This document shows positions 14,901 to 28,438 of a stretch of 64,000 nt of DNA, one piece after another (the first letter of the stretch is position 1; the number at the start of each line of letters is the position of its first letter). The notes below the pieces were generated by a model, which saw nothing but the letters and a program-made list of their open reading frames with translations, was not told where the DNA came from and ran no database searches. The DNA comes from Rhopalosiphum padi (taxonomy: Eukaryota; Arthropoda; Insecta; Hemiptera; Aphididae), in assembly GCF_020882245.1 (NCBI RefSeq), contig NC_083597.1:58568152-58632151 (forward strand), written 5' to 3'. The position numbers were made by a program, and so were the translations under genes.

Positions 14901-17035
14901 GGGAAATTGATTAAGCACTTATTTTTAAAATATTAAATTTATATTCACAAATAACTAGTTTTTAAATTAAAACAAAATCGATTTTGTCAAAAATTTGTTC
15001 TGTGTAAAAATTCCAATTTTTTATTTTGTTTATCCTGATTATTTTGAAAAGTAATTGAAAACGTATTTCTTTTAATCCAAATATTAACCAGCTCTAATTT
15101 ACTACCCGAAATCACCCTTGAAGTTATGAATAGAATAGTATTGTTACTACTATAATAGTGTGCTGACACAAAAAAATATTTTAAAGTTTAAATATATATA
15201 ATGTAAAACCAATCCATTTATCGCTCCTCTCAGAATTTAAAGTTTATGTAGCATGTTTAGTTAATTACATCATGAAATTTTTTTAGGCAAAGAATTAGTA
15301 ACTGATAATCTTAGCGAATTTCAAAATATTTTAGTTATAAACATTATTAATGTCTATCTTATAATATTAAATACCTTTTTAAAAAATAAAATTTATTTAT
15401 TGCAATTTTTAAAAGCAAACAATTAAAACTTAGGCAGATTTTTATTTTTTAGTATAATATTTGCTCGCAGTTTGTTTCAATGACCCGCGTGTGTACGTAT
15501 GAATTGTGAATACTAGTAAAAGACTGGAATAAATAAAGTGCCAGTTTCAAGGTAAACTCGACAAGTTGAACAGCTCGAGTGAAGTCACAAGGAAGTATGG
15601 TAATCGTGATCTTGCAGTAGCTATGAGGTTTTATTCCTATACTTTTATCAATAACAAACCTGCTAAACTGGACTAACACCGTGAACATGGTAAAAACTAG
15701 CTCACCATGGCCTTATACGAGGCTGTAAACACTCAGAATTATTTGACGTATTAAGGAAATTCGAACTAAATAGACTTTGAGAAATAAAGGAACACATTAT
15801 ACGTCAATACACCAATATAATAGTATAATTTTATAATATTTGAATACGTTAATTATATTTGCTGTTTTACCTTTATTTAATAAAAAAAATTGTATAAAAT
15901 GTATTTTAAAATACTGTTTTTCATCGCATTTACTGTATCTTTATCTTTCCCATTTTTATAAGTTGGATAATAAAATAGGAAGATCATTTTTTACAAAAAT
16001 TATATTATTTTATACACCGCTAAAATAATTATCATAATTATTCATAAAATCATAACCAATCATAAGAGCAGATACTTTTATATGAAATAACAAGAATTTT
16101 AAATAGGCAAACAATATAATTTTTTGCGATGCTTTAACATTGGTAAACTTTCTCAATTTTTTCATAAAATTTTGAAAAATATTCAAAAAACTTCTTTATC
16201 TCCATAAATATAGTTATAATTTTATTACTAATCGTATTTTAATCCACAAAGACCAATATTTTTAGAGCTTTTTTGATGCCTTAATAGGTAAAGTGTTTTC
16301 TACAGAAAATATATTATTGTAAAATTAAAAATCTAAATTCATTTTCGAACTAATGACTATAATAAAACTGTATTGGGTCAATATAAATCAATTTTTCATA
16401 TTTAATTTGAAATTTATTATTTTTTATTTCGATATTTTAATGACTATTCTACACGAACGATAGATTTTGTAAGTTTTTAAGTGTTAAACGAACAAAATAC
16501 CTAATACAAATTACATAAATATTATATTGTGTGTAAAATAAATCAATAACATTAATGTTTCTACAATTAAACTTTAAAATTAATTCAAATAGGAATAGGA
16601 ATATGTTTAATCGTTAAATTAAAAATAAGTTGAATAATGTTATCGTAATGCAATACATTTTTTTTTAAATTATAATCATTTTTACAAAGTCACTTATCCA
16701 AGATAAAGTTTTGATTTGTTAATGCAAATTGTTCTAATAAATAAATATCTACTAAAAAACTAAAAATTCAAACTAATTTTTTTATTTATAAGCAATTAAT
16801 AATATAAATTACCGGAAGAAACTGGTATTGTTTGTTTAAAACCTGAGGATGTCTGATCATTTATATTTTACAACAGTATAATTTCATTATTTATTTTATA
16901 AAAACAAAGTGATCCACTAAGCTATCTACACTGAATATTTTAGTTTTAATTTCTTTGAAATAAATTTTTAACGAGATATTACATAATTATCATTTTTTTT
17001 ACAATTTTTATTTTTTTTAATGACAACATACATTT
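11941..17035. other. A+T-rich DNA without recognised genes
   Basis: Chance open frames only, for example at 14,987-15,169 and 15,449-15,688. No splice-consistent coding exon or RNA gene recognised. Confidence 0.6.
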
Positions 17036-18010
17036 TAGACTGAGCGGAGTGATAAATGTATTAATTTTACAATGATGTGTTATTGTTAGTTATATAAATT
17101 ATTATGTATAAATTATAGATATTTTTTTTCTGTAAACGATAAGAAGTAAAATTACTTTAATTTTCAACTTTTATGGTGGTTTCAGATTCAGATACTAAAT
17201 TAGATTTAGTGTATATTTTAAAAAGATCAAATAGAAAAATTCCTAATATTTAATAATATTACCAAGAAAAATTAAAGAAAAGTGAAATTTTTACGCAAAT
17301 CCAGTTTTTTAATAGCTTTTTGATACACTTGAAATTTGAAACTTAATAAAATTAAATACAAGATTCCTTAAAAGTTGTTCATATACAAATTAAAAAATAT
17401 CAACAATTTAAAGAAACAATATTTTTTTTATAAGCATTTAAATTTATAATTTCGATGAAATTATAAAATTTCAATAATTTTCAACTAATTTTTAGTAAGC
17501 TCATAAAAAATTTTCTTTTTTTATCTAAGATTTGAAAATTTAATGAAAGATTCTTTTTCAAACTATATTAAAAAAATGTCTACTAGTCAAATTCATTTTT
17601 TATGAGCGTTTGAAGTTCAAAGTTTTACTACAAAGCATACTCATTCTTAAAATAACTTATTTACGATTTTTTAAATTTAGTTGTAATTAATAAACGTACA
17701 TACTAATTTATACACGAATAATCGTAGATACTTAAAAAATTTACCAAAAGTGTATATATATGATCTCAAAAAACATTATTTTTATATCTGTACAAAAATA
17801 TTAAAATTTCATAGGCACAATTTTTCATTTAAAGTTCACATTTTATTCTTAAAAATCACGAAAATTTACAAATTTTTGTGCAGTTGAAAATTTAAAAAAA
17901 AAATTGTTAATGTAATTTGTATAGGTAAAACTTGAAAATTTAGTACATTTTTACTCATATAGTCATATGAATATACTGAAACCAAAAAATTTAAAAAATA
18001 TATATAATAA
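17036..18010. repeat. Degenerate interspersed repeat of aphid-like type
   Basis: Opens with ttttagactgagcggagtga and continues as A+T-rich sequence. It contains gtttgaagttcaaagttt (17,610) and aaatcacgaaaatttacaaa (17,856), words shared with IFT80 intron 8 near 37,050-37,105. I read it as a degraded multi-copy repeat; class not determined. Confidence 0.4.
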
Positions 18011-19689
18011 TATACAATATATTTTATAGCAATATCAAAAAATAATATGAAAATATGAATTATACTTCAGATATAGGCTGACAAACTGTCTTCACTCAAA
18101 ACCGTTTTTCATATACAATAATATATCATTGAACTCAAATTTAACACATCCATCACAGTAACCCACTCGCCACCTACCATACAGTAGAGCAGTAACAATC
18201 GCTTGCCCGCCTGTTTAATTTCATATTTTGATATAATATAATACAATACATATAATATTTTTTTTTAAATATTTTGATACGTTGAATTGATTTTCAAACT
18301 AGTATCAAGTTAACTAGTAATAATTTATAGATATTTTAGGTTTAGAAGAGCAGAGAGTAGTTATTAGTTTGTCAAGTATTACAATATTTACCTGCATATT
18401 GCTTAAATAATTATAACTTATAAGTAATTTAAACAAACACTAAATAAAAAATACTAAATATTGTTTAATAACATTCAAAATAGTTAATATAATGTAACTG
18501 AACATTGATTACAAAATTTATAGCTAAATATAAATAATTATTTCATTAATTGAATAGATAATAAACTTTAAAATAAAAACTAATTTTTAATTTTTATCTC
18601 AAATTTACAAAATTGTCTTTCCAATATACAATAGGTACAATAATAAAAATACTAAAATACCAATCATGTGTTTTAGTAATATCAGTTAAATTTATCAATG
18701 ACCTAAGATAAGTTATTTAAATTACTATAAAACTAACTAATGTTACTTAAAACAGTTTTAAATAAGTCTTAAAAAGTTTCAATACCTACCATAAAATTAT
18801 TTGATAAGTTTTTCAAGGAAATTGTATTTTAATTATAATTGTTAAGAACTCTAAATCTCTTTAAATATTCATCTATTTATATCCATATAATTTTTGGATT
18901 TAAATTGAAGAAAAAGGCATAGATAATTATAAGACCTAATATGGTAAAAACTGATAATACTCGTTAAGTTAATATCCTAGTAACATGGATATTGGACATT
19001 ATAATTATTATTGTAATCAAGCTAAAGAAATTCTAGAATTGTAGGTATGTCAATGTCAAAAAAACATACCTTGTGATGTTATAAATAAAACAATAATTGG
19101 ATTATAGTGTTTAATAAAAAATTGTCATTACTGAAAATGAAATAAATATGAATATGTGGTAATAAAATATGATAATAATTATTATCTTATTTAAATACCT
19201 AAACTCTGACCAAAACCTTTAAATATAATGTTATATAAATTATAAGCACACAGATAGATTGGTGTTAATTCAAACAGTTTATGAATATACCAAAAATTAA
19301 AAATAACTAAACATAGATTTAGAAAATAATAACTGTTGATCATTTTTTATCAGTGTCTACAAGTGTAAACATTGGCATACATAATATAACAAACTGTTGT
19401 AGACTTCATTGGGATAACAAAATATAGTTAATTAGATACCTAATATTTATTAAATGTGATAACAAGTAATTAGTCTTTAATTCTTTACCAAATAAGGCAA
19501 TGTAGTATCCAATAAAAATAATTGACAGCTCGTGATTAAGAAGAAAATATCTCTTTAGGTAATGGGGGTGGATTTAGATAAAAAATTTAATTTAAGTTTA
19601 ATTTACCCCTATTATGGGGATGGCTTACCTTTTTAAAAGTTGAGGAGCCAGGTTGATCCAGTCGGAGCTTACTTAATGTTTGATCAATT
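18011..19689. other. A+T-rich DNA without recognised genes
   Basis: A small patch near 18,150-18,215 (cccactcgccacctacc) is C-richer. Nothing assigned. Confidence 0.6.
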
Positions 19690-20090
19690 GTCTACTGTTC
19701 ACTGAATCGATTGCATACTACTAAAACCAATTGAGTTTTGTTTATTGGATTTTTCGACGATATGTCTCGGGTATCTATAATTACACGCCACACACCGGAT
19801 CGTCTTCGTCGTCGTAGACTTGGGGTGGAATTTTATGACTGCGGTGTGATTGACGCTAACACGACGGTTATGTGAAAAACCCTTAAGCAAAAAAAACACA
19901 ACACGCGTGAAGTTGAGCGTGATTAATAAATACGAAAAAAAAACAGTCACAGCAACCAGAATAAAAAAAAAAAAAAAGATAAAGAGCCCAAGAATAACAC
20001 AAGGGTACGAGACCGATACCGAGGACGACAAAGGAAATGGCCGGTAACAGCGGGCCACCGGCGCCACCTATCGAACAGAAAAGTAAAATG
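19690..20090 (+). promoter_or_regulatory. CpG-dense block with possible first coding exon
   Basis: A third CpG-richer block. On the + strand an ATG in good context at 20037 (ggaaATGg) opens a proline-rich peptide MAGNSGPPAPPIEQK. It reaches a plausible donor AAAA|GTAAAA at 20082. No downstream exon was found before LysRS at 24.7 kb, so the gene is unidentified. The opposing frame at 19699-20067 owes its hydrophobic stretch to a poly-A run. Confidence 0.3.
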
Positions 20091-21714
20091 TGATATTGAT
20101 TGCGGTACTACCAAGGAGAATAGCTTAGGGTAATCATTTTATTCGTCCGTCGATATCGAACATACCTATAGCCCTCTTACCTTATACCGCAGATATAGAT
20201 AATAAATATAATAATAATATTATCACAGAATAATACCTACTCCGGAATTAGTAGGCTTATTGCTTTTATTATTGTAGCTTATACGTTATACCTTAGATCA
20301 TATTATGCCATACTACTATATAATTGATATTAATCCACCTTGCCTACAAAACAGATATAGTTAATAATTATTATTACTACTCCTATATTATTTATTTACT
20401 TAGAACTTAGCGATTTAGGTACTAAATACTAATTACACTGTAATACTCTATCGTTTGACCTGATGTATGTCACCAAAAACTTTTAATATAGTAATATATA
20501 TATTTATAATTATAGTATTATAAAGTATCACCGTATTGACCGAGTTCCGTGTAACTGTGTAATTCACGTTCAGAATTTTCTCGTTATTCATCAAATTAAA
20601 TAATATTGTTTTGGTAAAAATGTATTTAGTCATAACTTATTATTACCTAGTAGTAATCTACTAACTCCCGGTGAAGTGGTTGAATATTTGAAACTATTTG
20701 GTATATTATTAGCTCCGTATTACCACGTATTATAATAATAATACCCGTATTATTATAATATAATATTATATCTTAGTCCGTGATGTTAGTGATGTTACCA
20801 TTGATTTTAAAATATATATTTTAGTATATTTTAAATTCAATATTACTTACATCTCGTGAGGTTGTTGATAAAAATGTCTAATATTACGGCAGCGTGTGAG
20901 ACGCAACTTACATATATTTTATTTATTGGCGTTCCGAAATTACTATCTATTGATATAATTTGCCATCTAGAATATGATAATTTAAGATAAATACCTATTG
21001 CCTTGTCAATTGTACTACTACCTCCCATAGCAGAGATGATATTTTAGAAATATATCTGTATGAACAAGCCTTGAATTACTTACGCATGTGCACGTGGTGC
21101 AAGAGCACACTGCACAGTCTCCTCAAAATTTAAAGGATTGCTCTTATTACTTAATATTTAACAGTTAACAACAAAAATTACTTACAAATTCTTCGCGTGA
21201 ATTGTAATATTGATCGTTCATTTTATGAAATTACTTGTATAAAAACTCACGTTTTTCTTTAGCAAAAAAAAACTGAGCTGTTTATCATTACTGGCAATCA
21301 ATCATGATGTTACAAAAACAAAATAATTAACGTCTGAAGACTGTAAGACACTATTACTGAATTGGCAAATAAAAAAAAAATAAAAAGAAAAAAATGTATA
21401 TTGTAACTAACTTTAAAAATATCATTGTAATTTACAAATTATTAATTATAATGATTAAAAATTAAAATTGTATTTAGTACCTTAAATATATTGTGTTTTT
21501 ATTTTAAATTGTTGACTGTATTTAATTCTTACCAACCTTTATAATTAAATAAGGCCCCAAGGCACAAAGAAAATATTTCACAGGTTATCTGTAGGCCCTG
21601 TATACGAATGTACCTACCACGATGTAGAGTCGTAGAGAGATCTCTTCTCTACATCGTGGTACCTATCTATAAACAATTTTTAGTTTCACAAATATCAGTG
21701 TACGCCGTACACAT
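20091..21714. other. A+T-rich DNA without recognised genes
   Basis: No recognised exon apart from the hairpin at 21,615. A word pair tgcacgtggtgca / gagcacactgcac near 21,090-21,115 is a small imperfect inverted repeat. Confidence 0.55.
21615..21661. repeat. Perfect 15-bp stem inverted repeat
   Basis: TACCACGATGTAGAG (21615-21629) is perfectly inverted at 21647-21661 around a 17-base loop that itself contains agagatctct. It is probably a fossil of a small foldback insertion. No transcript evidence. Confidence 0.7.
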
Positions 21715-21725
21715 GGTGTTATAGT

Positions 21726-22342
21726 TATGGTGACCAGACGTACTATTTTTCGTAGGACAGTACTCTTTTTTGACATGGGTCCTAATGTCCTTAACAATAG
21801 TATTGAGTACATGATATTGTACTCTTTTTTTAAAAATTATTTTGGGCTAATGCGTGTTTATGTGTTTTTACTGTTTTTTATAATTTGATTATTAATTTAT
21901 ATTTTATGGTTCGATCTAAAGCATTCTTATTGGTTAGTAGCACGATTTAAGATAATATTATACTAAATCGTAAATATATATATATATATATATATATATT
22001 TAAATTTTACACTTGGTATTTTTACCTTTAAAAAATAATTTATACTTTAGTTTAAGTTTACTTTAAATTCTTCAATATCAAAGTATTTTTATCATAAAGA
22101 CACACATTGACAAATTAAATGAGTTGACATTATAATTTCAAATAATTGGTTTTTATAATTGATAATAATAATAAAATAAATAGAGTAATTAGATGAAAAA
22201 AAAACAATTTTTATAGAAGGAAATGAACTATGGAAATATGGGTAAAACGGGTAGAATAGTATACGCATTGGGTAATTACGACTGAGAAGGAGCTAAGTTT
22301 TAAAATGTACTTTTTTTTAAATTTTTAAATCTGGTCACCATA
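21726..22342 (+). mobile_element. Non-autonomous hAT-like transposon
   Basis: Terminal repeats TATGGTGACCAGA / TCTGGTCACCATA are perfect inverses over 13 bp. They are flanked by identical 8-bp duplications GTTATAGT (21718-21725 and 22343-22350), as for hAT elements. The left end continues with the ggacagtactc-type motif, resembling widespread animal hAT ends that begin with GGTGACCAGACGTCC. It is 617 bp, A+T-rich inside, with an (AT)n tract at 21973-22000 and no transposase frame. Confidence 0.8.
21973..22000. repeat. (AT)n microsatellite
   Basis: Fourteen uninterrupted AT units inside the hAT-like element. Confidence 0.9.
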
Positions 22343-22377
22343 GTTATAGTAGTTACTATAGTTACTATCAGTATATA

Positions 22378-22612
22378 GCCGGATTTAGAGATTTTTGCAC
22401 CCGGAGAAGATAATCAAATATGTCCCATTTCAGTAATAGGTACATTTTTTCTTATAATTTTTGTGAAAATAAACTATTTACGTTTTTGTTTAACTATTTC
22501 ATAATCAACTCTTTTCCGATAAAAATATTAAATTCAGATTTTCCGTAGGTACATTATTAAAGTACCAAAATGGCAAAATTACAATTACTTAACCTCCGGG
22601 TGTAAAATAGAA
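22378..22612. mobile_element. Possible relic of a CCGG-rich TIR element
   Basis: A block reading agccggatttaga...cacccgg near 22,380-22,415 and an inverted ccgggtg near 22,600 resemble ends of a degraded DNA transposon lying right beside the hAT-like element. Neither terminus nor target duplication is clear. Confidence 0.25.
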
Positions 22613-23522
22613 AAATGTAATACAATATAGAAACAAAATTTATATGAAATAAATTCTTTAAAAATATGATAATAATTCACTTTAATTTATGTAATAAATA
22701 TTTATAAGTACTAAGTACCTACAATTATTAATTATTTAAAATTTAATTTTTCTTGATTTGATCACTACAAAGTCTTCAATCACTAAATCCAATTTAATTG
22801 TCTTCGTAATAAGTGAAGTGTAACCAAAGACAATCACGAAATTATAAGTGAATGTATGTAATGCAATAAACCATATAAAAGCTCTTCATAATAATTTTGA
22901 AAACCATCTAAACTAATAAAATGTACACAAATAGTCTAATAAATACTACTCTATCTGATAATAAACAGCTAATTCGAAACATATTTATAATGCTCAACGA
23001 AAAATAATATAAAATGTTTCATTTAATTAGACTAAAGTTCAAGAGTTTATACGTAATAAATAGTTGTTACTGCAGCAGTAAAAGAAAATTTTGCTTTAAA
23101 AAATAATTAGATAAGAATATTATTTTATTTTCAATAAAAAAATATTACATTTTTTAATTCATCAACACGTGAACAGTACATTTAATTATCATTAGTAATA
23201 AATACTTTAAATCGAAATCCTTCTCTAGAGGTACAAAAATACGCCTGTACAAAGATCGATAATCAAATTACGAATGCGAAGCGTGTTCTTCGACATCACG
23301 AGTCGAACAAAAACTAAAAATCTTTGAGAGCAAACTATATGTAGACCTGTATTTTATACTATTAAACTGTCGATGAAGAAGGTAAAACGTGGAAACAAGG
23401 CCGTAATTGGAAATTCATTTCGAGAGGGGTTTTAAGTTAAAAATTGTGTTCTAATTTTATTATAATATTGTATAGATTATTTTACTAATTTTACTTGAAT
23501 GAACTAATGTAATATCTTTAGT

Positions 23523-23687
23523 CAGTGGCGTAACATCGGAAAATTCTAGGGGGGGGGGTAAATATAATATATTTATTATTATCAAAACCCTGACACCCTT
23601 CCCCCCGGTTAAAATATATACCTTTATCTCTCAAAAAATTATCAGGAGGCAAGTGCCCCCCTTGCGGCCCCCATAATTACATTACTG
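23523..23687 (+). mobile_element. Degraded hAT-like MITE
   Basis: The left end CAGTGGCGTAACAT and the right end (read inverted) CAGTAATGTAATTAT form an imperfect terminal repeat. G-run and C-run blocks just inside (near 23551 and 23602) are typical of CAGTGGCGTA-type insect elements. Flanks tctttagt / tctagttc only loosely match as an 8-bp duplication. Old copy. Confidence 0.5.
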
Positions 23688-24676
23688 TCTAGTTCAAATG
23701 TACTATATTTAACAAACTAAACACTTAAATAATAAATAGATAGGTAATTACTAACTAGTTAGTTATAAAAAAAGTTATTCAATTCAGTTGCGGGTAATGT
23801 TATTAGAAACAGTTATAAATAATTTAACAATTCCCCAATAATTGTAGTTTAATCGAATGTTAATAATTTAATTATTACTTGTATAGATATTATCACGATT
23901 AAATATAATACATCATCTTAGATAGGTAGTTAAGTAAGCACGCAGAATAAATATATGTATAAATATTTAATAAAAATATAATACACGAATAATATTATAA
24001 GGTATACACAAATACACAACAGATAACAAGTATAGGTACGACTTATGGCTATAACCTATTCTAAGAGAAATGTTCTTTTATTTACATTCTAATATTTTTG
24101 TCTACAGGCCTACATACAGCTTGCTGCAGTCCACAAGTAAAGATATTAATAGCCATGCTATCTATATGTACTGTCTTCGTGATTATAGGTATGTGATAAG
24201 CAAGATTTAAGTTATATATTATATATAGGTATACAGTATACACTATAATACTAAATCGTGGCGAGTATTATTATTATTGTTATCATTATTTTTTATAAAA
24301 ATCGATCGATATATATGGATATAATATCAACCATCGATTTTCAAAACATAAATTAAAAAATATCGTGTACACGTTTATTTGTCAAACGATATTTGGCTAA
24401 GCGCATTAAATCCAGACGTTTTAATTGTTTAGGACTTTCGATGTCCACAAATATTTTTACCTGTAATATATTTTTTATAAATAATACTTTTAAAACTATC
24501 GATAATTTGACATTTTTGTTTTACTTGAATTTACCACATAACCTCACTTCACAGTTCGCTTGAAAATCAAGTTCTTTTGGACTTTTGAACTATCTAACTT
24601 ATTTGAGTTTAATTATTTATTTTAATAATTATAATTCATAACATAACGATACTTAGAATTTTTTAATTGGTTAAAA
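23688..24676 (+). other. LysRS upstream region
   Basis: Intergenic A+T-rich DNA leading to the LysRS start. The last 250 bases (around acttcacagttcgcttgaaa, 24,547) probably include its transcription start. No TATA box or initiator can be singled out. Confidence 0.4.
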
Positions 24677-27600
24677 ATGGAAGGTTCCGATGCTCCATTG
24701 TCTAAGAAGTATGTATGCAGTTCACTTTTTAGTACTATTATTATTTTAGAACGTTTCAATAGCATGGAAAAATATGTGTGACGTAGAAATGTATTAGACT
24801 AATACTAATACTAATACTTTTTTATCAATTACCTTTTTTATTATCCCTTATAAACTGTATTAATTGAATAGGCAGAGATGAAATCGATGTTGAATAAATT
24901 AAGATTAAAAATTAATAATTTGACAAAATGAGTGTGTTAATGAGTCAATGGGCAAAAAAATATATATATCAAACAAGATTTATATATACATCTTGTCGGG
25001 TTCAGAGGTATAGTAACATTTCATTCAGAAACTGGTATCGGAGTGAATGTTACAGACAATTTTGATATTTTAAATAAATACCGAACCAGTATTGCATACA
25101 TTTCATACTTCCAAGTACTTAGCTAATTCATTGTATTCATTGTTATTTAATTATATTCTTACTAGAACAATTATTATCAATCGGTACATGGTTTCCTACC
25201 AGTTTACCTTTAAAGAGTATGGAGTTATGTGATATACATATACTCAAATCATTAAATCATGTATAAATTATTATTGTTGGACATAAGAATCAATTATTAA
25301 ATCAAACTAGTATATTATTAAATAAAATGTAGGTACCTATTGTCTTATAAATTATTATCAATTGGTTGATAAATTTAATAATGATATGCTATTTAATTTA
25401 ATTTTGAAAATTATATTCACGTTCACTCTGTATCCAGCTAAATTATTTATTAGTATCTAATCTATGTACACTGTAAATTGTATTTCTTTAGTGAGCTCAA
25501 ACGACGTTTAAAAGCTGAACAAAAAGCTAAGGAGAAATTGGAAAAGGAATCGGCTGTTCAGAAAAAAATACCAGTCGTGAAGAAAGAAAGTGATATATCT
25601 GCTGCTACTAAATCCGCAGACATTAGTCCTAATGTAAATGAATATAAAATTGTTATACCTAATGTGAATTTTATTAATTAAAACAACTGAATTATAGGAA
25701 TTCTTCAGTTTACGTCTACAAACTATTGCACAAATGAAAAAAGATGGCGAGGAACCGTATCCACATAAATTCAATGTAACTATATCTTTAGAAGAGTTCA
25801 TTGAAAAGTTCAGTTCTTTGGCTGAAACTCAAATTTTACATGATGAAAAATGTAGTGTTGCGGGTATGTTTTATACAACATTTAATTTTTCATTTGTATT
25901 CCAAAGTACAAAAATAAATTATATCAGTGCAATCATTTCAGAATTTAGCTTGAAATTTACCAATATCTAACCATAGTTGGAACCATTAACATAAAAATAC
26001 TCTCATACTTAAATGTTTTTATTATTTAAACAATATTATGCATATTATAATTAATATTTGTGTTTTGATTTAAAAAAATTAAAGCAATGTTCTAATATAA
26101 TAATAAAAAAAATTTAACTATGCATATTTCAGGTCGAGTTCATGCTATTCGTGAATCTGGTCCAAAATTAATATTTTATGATCTACGTGGTGAAGGTGTT
26201 AAAATTCAAGTGATGGCAAATGCTAAACAGTATGCTACTGAAGAAAGTTTCTTTGCAGACACGTCAAAAATCCGGCGTGGTGATATAATTGGTGTGACAG
26301 GTAGTCCAGGCAAAACAAAAAAAGGGGAATTGTCAATTTTCCCTCAAAATATAAAATTGCTGACTCCATGTTTGCACATGTTACCTCACATGCACTATGG
26401 TTTAAAAGATAAGGAGACTAGATATAGACAACGATATTTAGACTTGATTATCAATGAGCATGTGCGTAACAAATTCATTGTGAGAGCAAAAGTGATTTCT
26501 TATGTTCGCCGGTTCTTAGATAACTTAGGATTCCTTGAAATTGAAACTCCAATGATGAATATGATTGCTGGTGGAGCAACTGCAAAACCATTTATTACAC
26601 ATCATAATGATTTGAACATGGATTTGTTTATGAGAGTGGCTCCAGAACTTTATCATAAAGTAATTATATTTATATATTTTATTATTTATATTATATCTAT
26701 TAATTATGTTTAATTAAAATAATAGATGCTTGTTGTTGGTGGTATTGACCGTGTGTATGAAATTGGCAGACAATTTCGTAATGAAGCAATAGACTTGACA
26801 CACAATCCAGAATTCACTACATGTGAATTTTATATGGCGTATGCCGATTATAATGATCTTATGCAAATTACAGAAGATCTTTTATCTGGTACTATTTGAT
26901 TTAGATTGAAGGTAATAAAGTATATAATTACAATATCATTGTAGGTCTTGTTAAAAGTATTTATGGCACGTATAAAATAAAATATCATCCTGATGGTGTG
27001 GATGCCAACACTGAACCAGTTGAAATAGATTTTACTCCACCGTTTAAAAGGATGTACATGTTCCCAGCTTTGGAAGAAGTTCTGTCAGTTAAGCTTCCTA
27101 ATCCTACTGAACTAGCCACAGTTGAAGCAAATAAATTACTTGACAATCTTTGTTTAAAACATGAAATTGAATGCCCGCCACCTAGAACTTCAGCCAGACT
27201 ATTAGATAAAGTATATACCAACATTTATTAAAATTCTTATTAATATGAATAATAAATAAAAATATATAATATTTGATACAAACCTAATGTTCTATGTTTT
27301 CCAGCTTGTGGGTGAATTTCTTGAAGAAAAATGTATAAATCCTACATTTATTTGTGACCATCCACAAGTAATGTCACCTTTAGCGAAATGGCATCGTTCC
27401 ATACCTGGTTTAACAGAACGATTTGAATTATTTGTTATGAAAAAAGAAGTATGTAATGCTTATACTGAGTTGAACGATCCCATGATTCAGAGAGAGCGCT
27501 TTGAGCAACAAGCAAAGGTAAGTTTTGTGACCATAAATATTTGTATTATTATTGTTATTGTGAAAGCTTCAATTTCAGTGGTCATTATTTGATTATCTTA

Positions 27601-28438
27601 AATAATATTATAATATCACTTATTTAATACATTAGTTACAAATTATTGTTATTATTATAATATTTTTTTGTTGTTTTTGTATTTAGGATAAAGCAGCTGG
27701 TGACGATGAAGCTCAATTGATAGATGAAAATTTCTGTACTTCTTTAGAATATGGCTTACCTCCTACAGCTGGTTGGGGTCTTGGTATTGATCGTTTAACC
27801 ATGTTTTTAACAGATTCAAATAATATTAAAGTAAGTTGTTTTTTTGAGTTAAATTAATTTTTATAATTTGAAAAATTATTTTAAGTAATAAACAAACCCT
27901 GCATTAGTCAAATTATTGACTAAATTAACACATTTTTTCTTTCATTTTTCATTTATTTTTATAATCAGATAGTTATAATAATCAATATAATATCTTAGAT
28001 AAAATTATTTGATATTATAAAATAATTACTGTCATATTGACCAATGAGCAGTTTATCACGTTTGTATTTAAAAACTGATGATGCATTTTTCCTATAACAC
28101 TAATTTTTTAATTGATCTGCTTTATTATTTGGTTTTTTATTACCTATTTTATAATCATGTTTTATATTAATTATATTATTATGTATAAGAAAATAAATTA
28201 GTACCAGTTTTTATGTTTATTTATTTATACCAAAACGTCTTTATACTCAACATTTATAACAGTCAAAAATATGTAATACATTACATTCAAATTGTTTAAA
28301 ATATTTATAGTTTTTAAATTATTAATCCCATATTTTAAATTTTTTTAGGAAGTATTATTTTTCCCAGCAATGAAACCAGATGATCCAAATAAAAATAAAG
28401 AAGAAAAAAAGAATGAAGATGAAAAATCTGCTGTATAA
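24677..28438 (+). CDS. KARS1: Lysyl-tRNA synthetase, cytoplasmic type (class II)
   Basis: Charges tRNA-Lys with lysine using ATP, in the cytosol and in the multi-synthetase complex. Nine coding exons read in phase: 24677-24708, 25492-25633, 25698-25863, 26133-26659, 26726-26888, 26945-27210, 27305-27517, 27687-27830, 28349-28438. They total 1743 nt, 580 aa (human cytosolic form 597). Residues about 11-35 form the lysine-rich tRNA-binding helix (KNELKRRLKAEQKAKEK). The OB-fold anticodon-binding domain follows, with GRVHAIRESG and FYDLRGEGVKIQVMAN. Class II motif 1 is near 234-258 (GFLEIETPMMN), motif 2 near 300-325 (FRNEAIDLTHNPEF, Arg307) and motif 3 at 534-539 (GLGIDR). The start ATG is in a short exon and splices on to give SKNELKRR as in other animals. 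The C-terminus is a charged KNKEEKKNEDEK tail. Introns 2 and 5 are only 64 and 56 bp. All introns are GT-AG. No mitochondrial-isoform exon was identified; the dual-targeted form may use an unseen alternative exon. Assignment is secure. Confidence 0.97.

Noticed and set aside
19699..20067. 122-aa open frame on the - strand with a hydrophobic, phenylalanine-rich stretch
   Set aside because: The hydrophobic run is the complement of a poly-A tract. No family resemblance, and it opposes a better first-exon candidate.
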